From assembly GCF_035917675.1 (NCBI RefSeq), contig NZ_CP109104.1:124001-188000 (forward strand): 64,000 nt of DNA. Direction: 5' to 3'. Made by a program: the position numbers and the translations under genes. The first letter of the stretch is position 1; each line of letters starts with the position of its first letter. The notes under the pieces are model-generated. The model was not told the origin of the DNA. It searched no databases and saw only the letters and a program-made list of their open reading frames with translations. Origin of the DNA: Streptomyces sp. NBC_01775. Lineage in GTDB: Bacteria; Actinomycetota; Actinomycetes; Streptomycetales; Streptomycetaceae. This document shows positions 16,817 through 26,558 of the stretch, one piece after another.

Positions 16817-18211
16817 CTAGGAAGAGGAGACGGCCCCCGGGAGGGACTCCAGGCGTTCTTCCAGCAGGCGGACGGCGCCGGGCTGGCGGCCGGGGACCTG
16901 CCGGCGGAGGGAGAGAAGGGTGGGGGCCAGGCGGCGGGCCGCTGCCGGGTCCCGCAGCTGCTCCCACTGGTGGTGTGCTCGGTCGACCGCCGCCTCGACG
17001 TCCTGGGCATCCGATGCCTCGCCGCGTTCCACACGCACACGCGCCGCCGCCATCCACAACTCGCAGCTGCGGGCCGGGTCTTCGGCCAGGCGGGCCAGGT
17101 CCGCGCGTACCTCCAGCCAGTGCAGGGCGCCGTCGGAGGCCGCTCCCTCCGCGCGTAGCGCGGCGCCCTCCCAGGCCGCCGCTATCGAGGCCGCCTCACC
17201 ATGACGGCCCGCCCGGGCAGCCGAAAAGATCGCTTCGTGGGGATCGGCGGGCGGGCCCTCTTGCGGGCCGTTGTGGTGGCCGTTGTGCGGCCCCGTCTGC
17301 GCGCTGCCGTCCGCCCCCGTCCCCGCAACCGGGATATCGCCGTACATGCCGCCCGTGCCCGCAGGGGCGGGCGGCGGGCCCGAGGCCGGCTCTTGCACGG
17401 GCTCCGGGACGGACGCCGGCGCCTGTGCCGGGCCCGGCACGAACCCCGATCCCGGCCCGGGTGCCGGTACCGGACCCAGAGGAGCGTCCATGGGCTGAGG
17501 CGCCATCGGCCGGCCGCCTGCGACACCGCCCGCCCCGGGGCCCATCGCCCCGGCCGCCAGGAACACGGCGTCCGCGGGGCCCGCCAGGGCGGCGGCCTGT
17601 TCGTGGAGCTGGGCCAGGGGCGGGCGGGCGCCGCTGCGCCACACGCGGACGAACTCCTGGATGTAGGCGGGCGCGGCGGCCGGGCCGCCGGACTTGCGCC
17701 GCCAGCGGGACGGGGCGCCGGCGGGGAAGACCCTGCCGTACATGGCTACGCCCTCTCCCATCGGCAGACCCTCACGGCCCAGCAGCTCCCACGCGGCGGG
17801 GCCTGCGGCGAGGTCGACGAGGAGCGTGGTGGTGCCTGGCGCGCGGGCCGCGAGTTCGTGCGTCAGCCAGGCCCAGGGCAGGGCGCTGTAGCGGATCGTT
17901 GAGGGATTGGTGCGGGCCAGTGCGAGGTGGATGCCGCCCCGCTTGGGGTCGGCGTGCAGCTCTCCGACGATGACCATCGTGAGCGGGCCCTCTGCCGCGG
18001 CAGCCGCGCGGAACCGTACCAGCACCGCCTGCGGGTCGACCGGGTCCGCGAGCTCGATCACGCTGGCCGACTCCGTGCCCGTGAACACGCCTGCGGGCAC
18101 CGCGGCCAGGCCGGGCAGCGCCGACGCGGCGTCCAGCAAACGTGCTTCGGATGCCGGAGCAGCAGCCAGAAGCAGCACCGTCCCCAATACACCCTCCCCC
18201 ATTGTCCCCAC
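16817..18211 (-). CDS. Large hypothetical protein with Pro/Gly-rich linker and helical C-terminus
   Basis: 464 residues from GTG 18211. The N-terminal ~215 residues look like a globular alpha/beta domain (LTMVIVGELHADPKRGGIHL, GTTTLLVDLAAGPAAWELLG). Residues ~235-330 are a low-complexity Pro/Gly/Ala linker (GPVPAPGPGSGFVPGPAQAP). The last ~130 residues are helical with a tetratricopeptide-like look (EAIFSAARAGRHGEAASIAA). This architecture occurs in streptomycete proteins of unknown function. No signal peptide is present, and the gene is monocistronic. Confidence 0.7.
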   Translation of the reverse strand: MGTMGEGVLGTVLLLAAAPASEARLLDAASALPGLAAVPAGVFTGTESASVIELADPVDPQAVLVRFRAAAAAEGPLTMVIVGELHADPKRGGIHLALARTNPSTIRYSALPWAWLTHELAARAPGTTTLLVDLAAGPAAWELLGREGLPMGEGVAMYGRVFPAGAPSRWRRKSGGPAAAPAYIQEFVRVWRSGARPPLAQLHEQAAALAGPADAVFLAAGAMGPGAGGVAGGRPMAPQPMDAPLGPVPAPGPGSGFVPGPAQAPASVPEPVQEPASGPPPAPAGTGGMYGDIPVAGTGADGSAQTGPHNGHHNGPQEGPPADPHEAIFSAARAGRHGEAASIAAAWEGAALRAEGAASDGALHWLEVRADLARLAEDPARSCELWMAAARVRVERGEASDAQDVEAAVDRAHHQWEQLRDPAAARRLAPTLLSLRRQVPGRQPGAVRLLEERLESLPGAVSSS

Positions 18212-18364
18212 ACCAGCACCCTAACCCCGTGGCGGGCGGTGTGGGACGCCGGATGCCCAGGTGACCGTGGGGAGGCCGGCCGTGCCGGGCGCTCCAGCCG
18301 GGTTTGTGCGGGATGCGTGGTGTCGCGGGACCGAAGTGTCCGGGGCTCTGGGGGCGGACGCGCG

Positions 18365-18391
18365 GACGCCCCGCCGTTGTGGCGGGGCGTC
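18365..18391 (-). terminator. Terminator of the chaplin gene
   Basis: Perfect 11-bp inverted repeat (GACGCCCCGCC with GGCGGGGCGTC) and a 5-nt loop, 66 bases downstream of the chaplin stop codon on the minus strand. Confidence 0.75.
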
Positions 18392-18456
18392 AGAGCGGCC
18401 GGAGCCGTGGCCCGGAGGCGGAGGACCGTCAGGGCCCCCAGGTGCGTGGCCCGGTC

Positions 18457-18693
18457 TCAGCCGTTCTTGCAGCGGTTCCCGATCGCGGGGTTGAGGAGCC
18501 CGATGATGTTGACGGTGTTGCCGCACACGTTGACCGGAACGTGCACGGGGACCTGGACGACGTTGCCGGAGAGAAGCCCAGGCGAGTTGGCTGCGCCGCC
18601 CTGGGCTCCAGAGTCGGCAGACGCGCCGGCCGCCCCGCCGAAGACGGCGGTGGCTGCGAGCGCTGTGGCGATGACCGCGGTACGGATGCGCAT
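18457..18693 (-). CDS. Short chaplin (hydrophobic surface protein of aerial hyphae)
   Basis: 78 residues, ATG 18693 with GGGAGG upstream. A signal peptide (~1-27) is followed by one chaplin domain: SPGLLSGNVVQVPVHVPVNV, then CGNTVNIIGLLNPAIGNRC with the two conserved cysteines. Short chaplins lack the sortase signal and assemble into amyloid-like films on aerial hyphae and spores. The domain is complete. It stands alone and is followed by a strong terminator. Confidence 0.95.
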   Translation of the reverse strand: MRIRTAVIATALAATAVFGGAAGASADSGAQGGAANSPGLLSGNVVQVPVHVPVNVCGNTVNIIGLLNPAIGNRCKNG

Positions 18694-18920
18694 GGCGATC
18701 CTCCCTTACTGTAAGTGCAGAGTCGGGCCGAACAATGCACGGATCGGCGGGTGCGGAAACCGCTAAGGGGGCGAACGGTCCAAGCGGGTCACCCGATCGT
18801 GGTCAGGTTCCGGGGTCCGGGGTGCCGGGAGGCGGTGCTGGGGGTGCCGGCGGGGCGGACGTACAGTCGGGCATTACCCGGGCCGTGGCCGATGCGGCTC
18901 GTCATCGCTGGAAGGCGACC

Positions 18921-20066
18921 GTGACTGCGAACAACGAGCACCTGTCCCTGCTGGATCTGCCGCCGCTCGGTGCGGGCCGCTTCGCGGCCATCGAGGACAA
19001 GCTGGCGTCCCTCATGCGGACGCGCTCCGACGTCGTGACCATGCAGGGCGAGGCGCTGCTGCCGCTGGAGGCGTGCATCCGCTCGGCGGCCCGGCCCGGC
19101 AGTACGGCGCTGAACGTGGTGACCGGTCCCTACGGGGAGACGTTCGGGGGCTGGCTGCGCGCGTGCGGGGCCGAGGTGGTCACGGTCAGCGCGCCGTTCA
19201 CGGGTGCGGTCGCCCCGGAACAGGTGGCCGAGGCCCTGCGGGAGCGTCCCGAGATCACTCTGGTCAGCCTGGTGCACGCGGAGGCGGCCACGGGCAACAC
19301 CAATCCCGTCGCTGAGATCGGTGCTCTGGTGCGCGAACACGGCGCGCTGCTCATGCTCGACGCGGTCGCCTCGGTGGGTGCCGAGCCGCTGCTGACCGAC
19401 GAGTGGGGCGTGGACCTGTGTGTCATCGGGGGCCAGAAGGCGCTGGCGGGGCCCGCGGGAGTGTCGGCCGTCTCGGTGAGCGAGCGTGCGTGGGAGCGGA
19501 TCGCGGCCAATGAGCGGGCCCCGCGCCGTTCGTATCTGTCGCTGCTGGACTGGAAGGAGCGGTGGATCGACGCGGGCCGCAGCGCGCTTCCGCACGCTCC
19601 GGCGCAGTTGGAGATGCTGGCGCTGGAGCAGGCCGTGGACCGGGTGGCGGCCGAGGGGCTGGAGGCGGGTGTGGGCAGGCACCGGGCTGCCTCGGCGGCG
19701 CTGCGCGCGGGGGTGCGCGAGCTGCCGGGACTGGCCCCGTACGTGCTGCGCGACGAGGATGCCGCGCCTGCCGCGACGACGGTGCGTGCCGAGGGGGACG
19801 TGGCGGCGGGTGAGGTGGTCGCGGCGGCGCTGGCGGCGGACGCGGATGTTCCGCTCCAGGGCGCGGCGGGCCCGCTGGCCAAGGAGATGCTCCGGGTCAA
19901 CCACTACGGCCGGGCCGCCGACCGCGCGGTCGTGCTGGCCTGTCTGGAGGCGCTGGCGGCGGGCCTGAGCGCGCTCGGTGTGCTGCGGGGCCAGGACGGC
20001 ACGGGCACGGCGGAGCGGGCGGTGACCGTCGCGGGCGCGGCGTGGGACGAGACCGTGGGGCGGTAG
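18921..20066 (+). CDS. Class-V PLP aminotransferase (serine-pyruvate / alanine-glyoxylate type)
   Basis: 381 residues from GTG 18921 behind GGAAGG. It has the fold-type I, class V layout: substrate/cofactor region GPYGETFGGWLRACG (~69-83), Asp147 (LLMLDAVAS) for the pyridine nitrogen, and the Schiff-base Lys173 in GGQKALAGPAG. It resembles phosphonate- and alanine-glyoxylate-type transaminases. No pathway partner is adjacent, so the amino donor cannot be given. The end is about 60 bases from the convergent HD-domain gene. Confidence 0.85.
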   Translation: MTANNEHLSLLDLPPLGAGRFAAIEDKLASLMRTRSDVVTMQGEALLPLEACIRSAARPGSTALNVVTGPYGETFGGWLRACGAEVVTVSAPFTGAVAPEQVAEALRERPEITLVSLVHAEAATGNTNPVAEIGALVREHGALLMLDAVASVGAEPLLTDEWGVDLCVIGGQKALAGPAGVSAVSVSERAWERIAANERAPRRSYLSLLDWKERWIDAGRSALPHAPAQLEMLALEQAVDRVAAEGLEAGVGRHRAASAALRAGVRELPGLAPYVLRDEDAAPAATTVRAEGDVAAGEVVAAALAADADVPLQGAAGPLAKEMLRVNHYGRAADRAVVLACLEALAAGLSALGVLRGQDGTGTAERAVTVAGAAWDETVGR

Positions 20067-20124
20067 CCCCAGGCGGTGAGGGCCCGGGGTGAGGGCCCGG
20101 AGCGCGGACAGCTGGGGGGGGCGG

Positions 20125-20769
20125 CTATTCGGGCCAGGGCGAGTCGAGGATGACGCGTACGAAGTCGCCCCGCTGGAAGTGCGGGTCGTAGTGGGCCAGG
20201 ACGTCGGCCTTGACGTTGCCGAAGGCGGTCTCCGGCTTGGGTCCCACGCCGTCGGCGAAGGCCCGCAGGATGCGCTGCTTGAAGCCGGGCCGCGGATGCA
20301 TGGCGACGACGGCGGCGCGGTCCTCCTCGCCGATGTCGTCGAAGCCGATGCCCAGGACGTCGTACTCCACCCCCGCCGTCACCAGCGCCACCTCCGGCTC
20401 CATGAACGCGGGGATGCCGGGGGTGGTGTGCAGGGCGATGGCCGTCCACACCCGCCGGACGCTGTCCTCGGGGACCTGGCGGGCCTGGAGGAAGCGGCGG
20501 GCCTCATCCGCGCTGTCGACCTCGAAGCGGCGCCCGCTGTCGTGGAACTCCTCCCCCAGGCCCAGATCGTGGAAGAGGGCCGCCACGTAGAGCAGTTCGG
20601 GGTCGAAGCTCAGGTCGCGGTTGCGTCCTTGCAGCGCTCCGAAGAAGAAGACCCGGCGGGAGTGGTCGAAGATCAGGTCGCTGGTGGTGTCGCGTACGAG
20701 GTCGGTGGCCTCGGCCGCCAGCCGTGAATCCGGGACCTGTACGCCCCCGGGTCCGTGCCGCTCGCTCAT
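20125..20769 (-). CDS. HD-domain phosphohydrolase-like protein
   Basis: 214 residues from ATG 20769. Metal ligands of the HD superfamily are visible: His36 (FDHSRRV), His67-Asp68 (ALFHDLGL) and a later His in ALHTTPGIP. This subfamily, related to cyanamide hydratase-like HD proteins, acts on small molecules and lacks nucleotide-specific motifs. It precedes the F420-type reductase gene's end by 56 bases on the same strand, so the two may be co-transcribed with the reductase first. Confidence 0.8.
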   Translation of the reverse strand: MSERHGPGGVQVPDSRLAAEATDLVRDTTSDLIFDHSRRVFFFGALQGRNRDLSFDPELLYVAALFHDLGLGEEFHDSGRRFEVDSADEARRFLQARQVPEDSVRRVWTAIALHTTPGIPAFMEPEVALVTAGVEYDVLGIGFDDIGEEDRAAVVAMHPRPGFKQRILRAFADGVGPKPETAFGNVKADVLAHYDPHFQRGDFVRVILDSPWPE

Positions 20770-20825
20770 CGTCCTCACCCGCTTCTCCTGGCCCCAGGGC
20801 CCGGCTCGGTTGTGCAGCTGTGGGG

Positions 20826-21272
20826 TCAGTGGCCGCCGGGGGTGGGCTCCAGGACGAAGACCGGGATCTCGCGGTCGGTCTTGCGCTGGTAGTCGGCGTA
20901 GTACGGGAATGCCTCGACGGCGTGCTGCCACCACACCGCCTTCTCCTCGCCGGTCACCTCACGGGCCGTCATGTCCTGCCGCACCGGCCCGTCCTGGAGC
21001 TCGACCCGGGGATCGGCGACGACGTTGTAGTACCAGACCGGGTGCTTGGGGGCACCGCCCAGGGAGGCGACGACGGCGTACTTGCCCTCGTGCTCGACCC
21101 GCATGAGCGGGGTCTTGCGGAGCTTGCGGCTCTTGGCGCCGTGCGTGGTCAGCACGATGACGGGCATGCCGAAGATCGTGGTGCCCTCCGTTCCGCCGGA
21201 GCGCTCGTACTGCTCGACCTGGTCGCGCGCCCGCTGTTCCGGACTCGGCTCGTACTCACCGTGAAGCGGCAT
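20826..21272 (-). CDS. Deazaflavin (F420)-dependent nitroreductase-family protein
   Basis: 148 residues from ATG 21272 with GGGA upstream. The split-barrel Ddn-like fold is indicated by [20 protein letters not shown] and [18 protein letters not shown], then [19 protein letters not shown]. Members bind reduced F420 and reduce quinones or nitro compounds in actinobacteria. It is probably the first gene of a two-gene unit with the HD-domain gene. Confidence 0.88.
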   Translation of the reverse strand: MPLHGEYEPSPEQRARDQVEQYERSGGTEGTTIFGMPVIVLTTHGAKSRKLRKTPLMRVEHEGKYAVVASLGGAPKHPVWYYNVVADPRVELQDGPVRQDMTAREVTGEEKAVWWQHAVEAFPYYADYQRKTDREIPVFVLEPTPGGH

Positions 21273-21488
21273 GCTGATTCCCGTCCCTCGTCTGCTCGGC
21301 TGCCCGTCAAGGTTCCGCACGGCACACGCGTCGTCCGTGCGGTGCTGACTCCCCCCGGCTTATCACGCCGGGCCGATTCGTACACCTACGCCCGCGCGGA
21401 CGGCCGAGGGTCCGGCGGCGGGATAGCGTACGGGGGCGTGCGCTGAGCACGTGTGTTGTTGTTTGTCGACTCGGAGGAAGTAACTCTC

Positions 21489-21704
21489 GTGGCCGGTATA
21501 GAGGACGCGCGCAAGACGTTTGACAGGTTCGACAAGAACGGGGACGGGTTCGTCACCGCGGTGGAGTTCCAGCAGGCCATGGTGGAGCTGGGCGACAGGC
21601 ACTACACCGTGGGGCTGGCCGAGGCCATTCTCAAGACGCGGGACGGCAACGGCGACGGCGTGCTGTCGTTCGAGGAGTTCTTCGAGAGGGCCAAGGAGGT
21701 CTGA
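21489..21704 (+). CDS. Small EF-hand calcium-binding protein
   Basis: 71 residues from GTG 21489 (GGAGGAAG upstream). It has two canonical EF-hand loops: D15-K-N-G-D-G-F-V-T-A-V-E26 and D52-G-N-G-D-G-V-L-S-F-E-E63. All calcium-coordinating positions are intact. Such mini-calmodulins are common in streptomycetes and may buffer or sense Ca2+ in the cytoplasm. Confidence 0.93.
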   Translation: MAGIEDARKTFDRFDKNGDGFVTAVEFQQAMVELGDRHYTVGLAEAILKTRDGNGDGVLSFEEFFERAKEV

Positions 21705-21917
21705 GAACGGCGGCGCCGGCGCTGACGGCCCGCACGGCCCCGCGGGACCCCGCGAGGGGCCGTCGCGCCGTCAGCGCCGCGTCGGCGGACGGGCCCCCGG
21801 CGCCGGCATCGTGGCAGAGCCGGGCGGCCACCCCGCGGTTTGGGCATAACGTCACTGGTGATGCCCCGGCCGCCTCCCCGCACCGGGGCTTCCTTCCGCA
21901 CCGCCAGGAGGAGTCCC

Positions 21918-22454
21918 ATGGACCAACCCCGTCCCGCCGTCGGCCCGTCGTCCGTCCCCCGGTCCGCCGGCGACCCGCTGTTCGTCCCCGTCCGGCGCGG
22001 GCCCGACGGGTGCGCCGGAGCCCGGCTGTTCCGTACGCCGGTCGGACACCGTACGGCGGTCGGCTTCACCAGTGAACGGCGGCTGACCGCCGCGCTGGGT
22101 CCCGCACAGCCTTGGCTCAGGCTCTCCGAGCCCGCCCTCCGCGCCCTCGCCTCGCCCCTGGGTGTCGGCTCGGTGACGGTCGACCCGCTACAGGTCGGGC
22201 GCGCGGTGCGCGGCCCGGTGACGGCGGAGGGCCCCTTGATGACGGCCGGCCCCGTGGGCGGGCGGGGCCCGGCGACCATCCGCGACTTCTTTCCGGTACA
22301 GACGCAGGCGCCCGAGCGGGAGCCGCAGGGCACGGCAGCGGGCGCACTGGGTGCAGGCTCCGGCTCCTTGCCGAAGCCGAGGCCGGAGCAGGGGCCAGGG
22401 CTGGAGCCGGTCAGCACTTCGACGGTGAACACCGCGACGGAGGCCGCCCGATGA
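21918..22454 (+). CDS. SAV_915-like conserved protein
   Basis: 178 residues from ATG 21918 behind AGGAGGAG. The first ~90 residues carry the conserved block LFVPVRRGPDGCAGARLFRT, TAVGFTSERRLTAALG and WLRLSEPALRALA seen in SAV_915-type proteins, which are related to SseB-like domains. The C-terminal ~75 residues are Pro/Gly/Glu-rich and probably disordered. Function unknown. Confidence 0.72.
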   Translation: MDQPRPAVGPSSVPRSAGDPLFVPVRRGPDGCAGARLFRTPVGHRTAVGFTSERRLTAALGPAQPWLRLSEPALRALASPLGVGSVTVDPLQVGRAVRGPVTAEGPLMTAGPVGGRGPATIRDFFPVQTQAPEREPQGTAAGALGAGSGSLPKPRPEQGPGLEPVSTSTVNTATEAAR

Positions 22455-22484
22455 GCCTCCCCACGCGCCCGCGACTCCCGGCGG

Positions 22485-23165
22485 TTAGGGGATGGGCTCG
22501 ACGGACGGCGCTTCTCGGGCGAGGAGGTCGCGGGCGAACTGCTCCCACTGCGCGTACCTGTCCGGGTACGCGGAGCGCTGCACCGCCTGGCACACCTCGC
22601 CGGGCGGCATCGATTCCCAGCCGCCGATCTGGAGGAGTCCGGGATTGGTGCCGAACGGGGCGACGCCGTAAAAGGATTTCGAGGAGGTGACGACGTCGGT
22701 GATCTGCTCGGGCGTTCCCCATCCGGTACTGGGACGCTGCTGGAAGATTCCCAGGGAATCGTGGTCGACCGGTTCGGTGTAGTTGATGAAGTTTGATTCC
22801 TGCATTGCCGTCATCAACGCGATGACCTGCCCCTGTTCGGGGATTTGGGCGCCTTTTCCGACACCGATGACGGTGCGGGCGTTCGCGAGCTGCTCGGGCC
22901 CCAGGTCGGCGGCCGAGCGGAAGACCTGACGCCGTTCGCTGTCAGGTGCGCCGAGCAGGGCTTTCGCGGTGGCCGGGTCGGCCTCACCCGTACGGTTGAG
23001 GCCGTGGTCGGCCTGGAACCGTTCGAGTCCGCGCCCGTCCCCCGGCGTGGGTGCGGAGGCGGCGGTGGAGCCGGGAGACGCGCTGACGGCATGCGGGGCG
23101 AGGAGGAGCGGCCCGGCCGCGAGAAGTGCGACGGCCGCCCCTTTCGCCGTTCTTTTTTTCGGCAT
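22485..23165 (-). CDS. Secreted lysozyme-like / peptidoglycan-binding protein
   Basis: 226 residues from ATG 23165. A signal peptide (~1-30) is followed by a peptidoglycan-binding-1-like half-repeat (GLERFQADHGLNRTGEADPA, ~46-70). Then comes a lysozyme-like helical domain with ALMTAMQESNFINY, the candidate catalytic Glu, and SLGIFQQRPSTGWGTPEQI. It is likely a cell-wall hydrolase or wall-associated protein. The ribosome site is weak. Confidence 0.78.
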   Translation of the reverse strand: MPKKRTAKGAAVALLAAGPLLLAPHAVSASPGSTAASAPTPGDGRGLERFQADHGLNRTGEADPATAKALLGAPDSERRQVFRSAADLGPEQLANARTVIGVGKGAQIPEQGQVIALMTAMQESNFINYTEPVDHDSLGIFQQRPSTGWGTPEQITDVVTSSKSFYGVAPFGTNPGLLQIGGWESMPPGEVCQAVQRSAYPDRYAQWEQFARDLLAREAPSVEPIP

Positions 23166-23372
23166 GCTGAACGGTGACGGGAACCCGTTTTCCTTGTCAA
23201 GGGACACGCGCAGCAAGGGAATTGACGGCGATTCACTTTCACCCGGACTTCTCAGCCGAATGGCCGCATGTCATTGCCGGGCGCCGGAATGACCGGAATT
23301 CTCAACGCAAATGGTGCCACCTTGGGCTTCTCCACAGCCATGGAACGGACCGGGGAGGACGGCCGCGTCCTC

Positions 23373-24737
23373 TCAGGACTTCGCCGGTTGTGCCGGGGTG
23401 CGTTCCTGTCCGGGTGCCGGCTGTTTCTGGCGCGTCCGGGGGCCGAAGACGGCCAGCGTCACAGCGCCCAGGAGCCAGCTGCCGGTGATGAACAAGAAGA
23501 CGCTCTGGTAGCCCGTGCCGTTGTAGAGGGCCGCGATGATCAGTGGGCCCGCGGCGTTCGAGAGGCGGCCCAGGCCGTAGGAGACACCGGTGCCGAGCGA
23601 GCGTCCGTGGGTGTCGAACAGTTCGGGCGAGTAGGCGTAGGCCAGTGCCGTGTAGCCGCGCTCGAACATGTTGACCAGGAATCCGAAGACGACGATCAGG
23701 ACCGGGTTGAAGGTGAGTCCGTACAGGAGACCGCAGATCGCGATGACCGTACCGAAGACGACCAGGCACCACTTGCGCTCGAACCGGTCGGTGACCAGCG
23801 CGGCCAGGAAGGAACCGAGCGGCGCGCCGACCGTGGTGAGCGCGACGTAGAAGAGCGATTTCTCGACGCTGAGGCCCTCCTGCGCGAGCAGGGTCGGTGC
23901 CCAGCTGGAGTAACCGAAGAAACCGATGGTCTGCGTCACCCACAGCACGGTGAGCAAGCCGGTGGGGAAGAGGTATTTCTTCTGGAGCAGGAAGCGGAGC
24001 GACGCCTTGCCCGGACGTGTCTCGTCGACCGGCGGGGCGGGCGGGGGAAGCGGCCCCTTCTCCGCCGTGACCTCCGCCTCGATCTCCGTGAGGATGGCGT
24101 CGGCCTTGGCGTACTCCCCCTTGCTCTCGTACCAGCGGGGTGATTCCTTCATCCGCCTGGCGAACAGGACGAAGAGGATCCCCAAGGCACCCCACAGGTA
24201 GACGAGCCGCCACGACCAGTCGTTGACCGGCACGACCAAGCTGGCGATGAGATTGGTGACCGGCGTGCCGCAGATGCCGATGACGATGGCGTACGCCTGG
24301 TACTTGCCACGGTTGGCGGCCGGAAACAGCTCGCTGACGTAGATCACCGCGACGACCGTCATCGCGGACAGGCCGGCGGAGGTGAGGACACGGAACACGC
24401 CGAGCGAGACGATGTCCCACGAGAAGGCCGAGACGAGCGAGAACACGCCGAACCACACCGTGGTCAGGGTCAGCGCTTTCTTCCGGCCCCAGCGGTCGGA
24501 GATCCAGCCGGCCACCACGGAGCCGAGGAACATGCCGACGAACGACAGCGAGGTGACGTACGCGACCTGGTCGACCGTGACGCCCCACAGCTTGACCAGC
24601 CTCGGAGCGGTGGTGGCGAAGCTGTTGATGTCCGCGAATTCGAAGAAGTAGGCGAAGGAGACGGCCACCAGGGCGAACTTGTGGAATCTCGCGATGGGCA
24701 AGCGGTTGAGCCGGTTCAGCGCATTGGAGTGCTGCAT
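23373..24737 (-). CDS. MFS transporter, aromatic-acid:H+ symporter type
   Basis: 454 residues from ATG 24737, with AAGGG upstream. Twelve hydrophobic segments are present; the signature loop GWISDRWGRKKALTL lies between helices 2 and 3, and a long central loop follows helix 6 (MKESPRWYESKGEYAKADAI). It is the last gene of the minus-strand lig-like operon, 53 bases after the LigI-type gene, so it probably imports the substrate of that pathway, an aromatic acid or 2-pyrone-4,6-dicarboxylate (PDC). Confidence 0.86.
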   Translation of the reverse strand: MQHSNALNRLNRLPIARFHKFALVAVSFAYFFEFADINSFATTAPRLVKLWGVTVDQVAYVTSLSFVGMFLGSVVAGWISDRWGRKKALTLTTVWFGVFSLVSAFSWDIVSLGVFRVLTSAGLSAMTVVAVIYVSELFPAANRGKYQAYAIVIGICGTPVTNLIASLVVPVNDWSWRLVYLWGALGILFVLFARRMKESPRWYESKGEYAKADAILTEIEAEVTAEKGPLPPPAPPVDETRPGKASLRFLLQKKYLFPTGLLTVLWVTQTIGFFGYSSWAPTLLAQEGLSVEKSLFYVALTTVGAPLGSFLAALVTDRFERKWCLVVFGTVIAICGLLYGLTFNPVLIVVFGFLVNMFERGYTALAYAYSPELFDTHGRSLGTGVSYGLGRLSNAAGPLIIAALYNGTGYQSVFLFITGSWLLGAVTLAVFGPRTRQKQPAPGQERTPAQPAKS

Positions 24738-24790
24738 GGGGACGCCCTTGTCGGAGGAATGGCGGGGCGGGGGCGGAACGGAGCGGACGG

Positions 24791-25711
24791 TCAGGGGCAC
24801 TCGTCGGGCCAGTACAGGCGCGTCGGGTTGTGGACGAGGAGCTTGTCCCGCTGATCGGCGGTGACGGCGACGCGGAGTACGTGGTCGGTCAGAAGTCCGT
24901 CGTCGGGCATGTGGCCGGTGAGATTGGGGTGCGGCCAGTCGGTGCCCCACAGGGCCGAGTCGGGGAACTCTTCGACGACCCGGCGGGCGAAGGGCACCAC
25001 GTCGCGGTAGGCGTCACGCTCTCCGTCCAGGGCGGCGGGCCCGGTGACGGTGAGCCGTTCGGGGCAGGTCACCTTGACCCAGACGTCGTTGCGCTCGACG
25101 AAGCGCAGGAAGCGGCTGAACTCCGCCCCTCCGGCCGCCTCACGGACATCGGGACGGCCCAGGTGGTCCACCACGAGGGGGGTGGGCAGCGTACCGAAGA
25201 ACGTTTCCAGTTCCGCCAGTTCGGCGCCCTCGAAGTAGAGGACGACGTGCCAGCCCAGCGGCGCGATCTTCTCCGCGATGACGGCGAGATCGTCCTTGGG
25301 GGCGGTGCTGACGAGGCGTTTGAGGAAGTTGAAGCGCACGCCGCGGACACCCGCTTCATCCAGCGCGCGCAACTCGGCCCCGGTGATGTCCGGGCGTACG
25401 GTCGCGATACCGCGTGCCCTGCCGCCGGATGCCCGCACGGCGTCGGTCATCGCGCTGTTGTCCGCCCCGTGGCAGGTGGCCTGGACGATGACGTTGCGGC
25501 TGATCCCGAGGTGGTCGCGCAGCCTGAAGAGCTGGTCCTTGCCCGCGTCGCACGGGGTGTACTTGCGCTCCGGGGCGAAGGGGAAGGTGTCCCCCGGCCC
25601 GAACACGTGGCAGTGCGTGTCGACGGTACCCGGCGGGAGCGCGAAGGAGGGCCGGGACGGATTCTGATACCAGTCCAGCCACCCTGGAGTCTTGGTGAAC
25701 TGTGAACTCAT
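24791..25711 (-). CDS. ligI: 2-Pyrone-4,6-dicarboxylate (PDC) hydrolase, LigI-like
   Basis: 306 residues from ATG 25711. It is an amidohydrolase-superfamily barrel with LigI marks: VDTHCHVFGPG (Asp31, His33, His35), VDHLGRPD (His183), CPERLT (~216-221) and WGTDWPHPN with catalytic Asp258. LigI opens the PDC lactone to 4-oxalomesaconate in protocatechuate 4,5-cleavage. The downstream-pathway enzymes LigK, LigJ and LigU precede it in the operon, which strongly supports the assignment. Confidence 0.88.
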   Translation of the reverse strand: MSSQFTKTPGWLDWYQNPSRPSFALPPGTVDTHCHVFGPGDTFPFAPERKYTPCDAGKDQLFRLRDHLGISRNVIVQATCHGADNSAMTDAVRASGGRARGIATVRPDITGAELRALDEAGVRGVRFNFLKRLVSTAPKDDLAVIAEKIAPLGWHVVLYFEGAELAELETFFGTLPTPLVVDHLGRPDVREAAGGAEFSRFLRFVERNDVWVKVTCPERLTVTGPAALDGERDAYRDVVPFARRVVEEFPDSALWGTDWPHPNLTGHMPDDGLLTDHVLRVAVTADQRDKLLVHNPTRLYWPDECP

Positions 25712-25851
25712 CGAGTTCCCTGCCTTTCTCACTCGGCCGGTCTCCTTCGACCGGCTGGTGCCTGACGTCCGGCTGCCGGGCCTGCGGCTGCCCCGGCGCC
25801 GCGTGTCAGCCGACGCACCTTCGGGGGGGGGCAGCCGACGTGCCTTCGGGG

Positions 25852-26535
25852 TCAGTCGACGTACCGGAGACCGGCGGCGGCGAGCGGCTCACGCATCGCG
25901 TACATGTCCAGGCCCAGTTCTCCGGCCGCGAAGCGGCTGCGCTTGTCCTGCTCGTTCGCCTCGCGCCGGGCCGCTTCCCCGGCCACCTCCCCGGCCCGCT
26001 CGGCGGGGACGACCACGACGCCGTCCACGTCCGCGACGACCACATCGCCGGGGCGGACGAGAGCGTTGGCGCAGACGACGGGGACATTGACCGATCCCGG
26101 GGTCGCCTTGACGGTGCCCTTGGCGTTGATGGCCCGGCTGAAGACGGGGAAGTCCATCTCCTCCAGGGCCGTGACGTCGCGGCAGCCACCGTCGATGACC
26201 AGGCCCGCTCCGCCCTGGGCGCGCACGGACGTCGCCAGCAGTTCGCCGAAGAATCCGTCCTCGCACTCGGTGGTGCAGGCCGCCACGAGGATGTCGCCGT
26301 GCCGCAGTTGCTCGGCGGCCACGTGCAGCATCCAGTTGTCCCCCGGCTGGAGCAGCACGGTGACGGCGGTGCCGCAGAGGGCTGCGCCGGGGTAGACGGG
26401 CCGTATGTAGGGGCGCATCAGACCGGTGCGTCCCATCGCCTCGTGCAGTGTGCTGACGCCGAACGGTGCCAGCGCGTCGACGTCCTCGCGGGCGGCGCGG
26501 GTGATGCCGCGGTGGACGACCCCGATGTCGGTCAT
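25852..26535 (-). CDS. ligK: 4-Carboxy-4-hydroxy-2-oxoadipate aldolase, LigK/RraA-like
   Basis: 227 residues from ATG 26535 with AAGGAGC. RraA-like fold with the class-II aldolase motif [12 protein letters not shown] (metal- and substrate-binding Arg119-Asp120), [12 protein letters not shown] and an N-terminal [13 protein letters not shown]. It cleaves 4-carboxy-4-hydroxy-2-oxoadipate to pyruvate and oxaloacetate. RraA-type paralogues of other function exist, but the operon context favours LigK. Confidence 0.86.
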   Translation of the reverse strand: MTDIGVVHRGITRAAREDVDALAPFGVSTLHEAMGRTGLMRPYIRPVYPGAALCGTAVTVLLQPGDNWMLHVAAEQLRHGDILVAACTTECEDGFFGELLATSVRAQGGAGLVIDGGCRDVTALEEMDFPVFSRAINAKGTVKATPGSVNVPVVCANALVRPGDVVVADVDGVVVVPAERAGEVAGEAARREANEQDKRSRFAAGELGLDMYAMREPLAAAGLRYVD

Positions 26536-26558
26536 GGCTCGGTGCTCCTTCCGCCCGG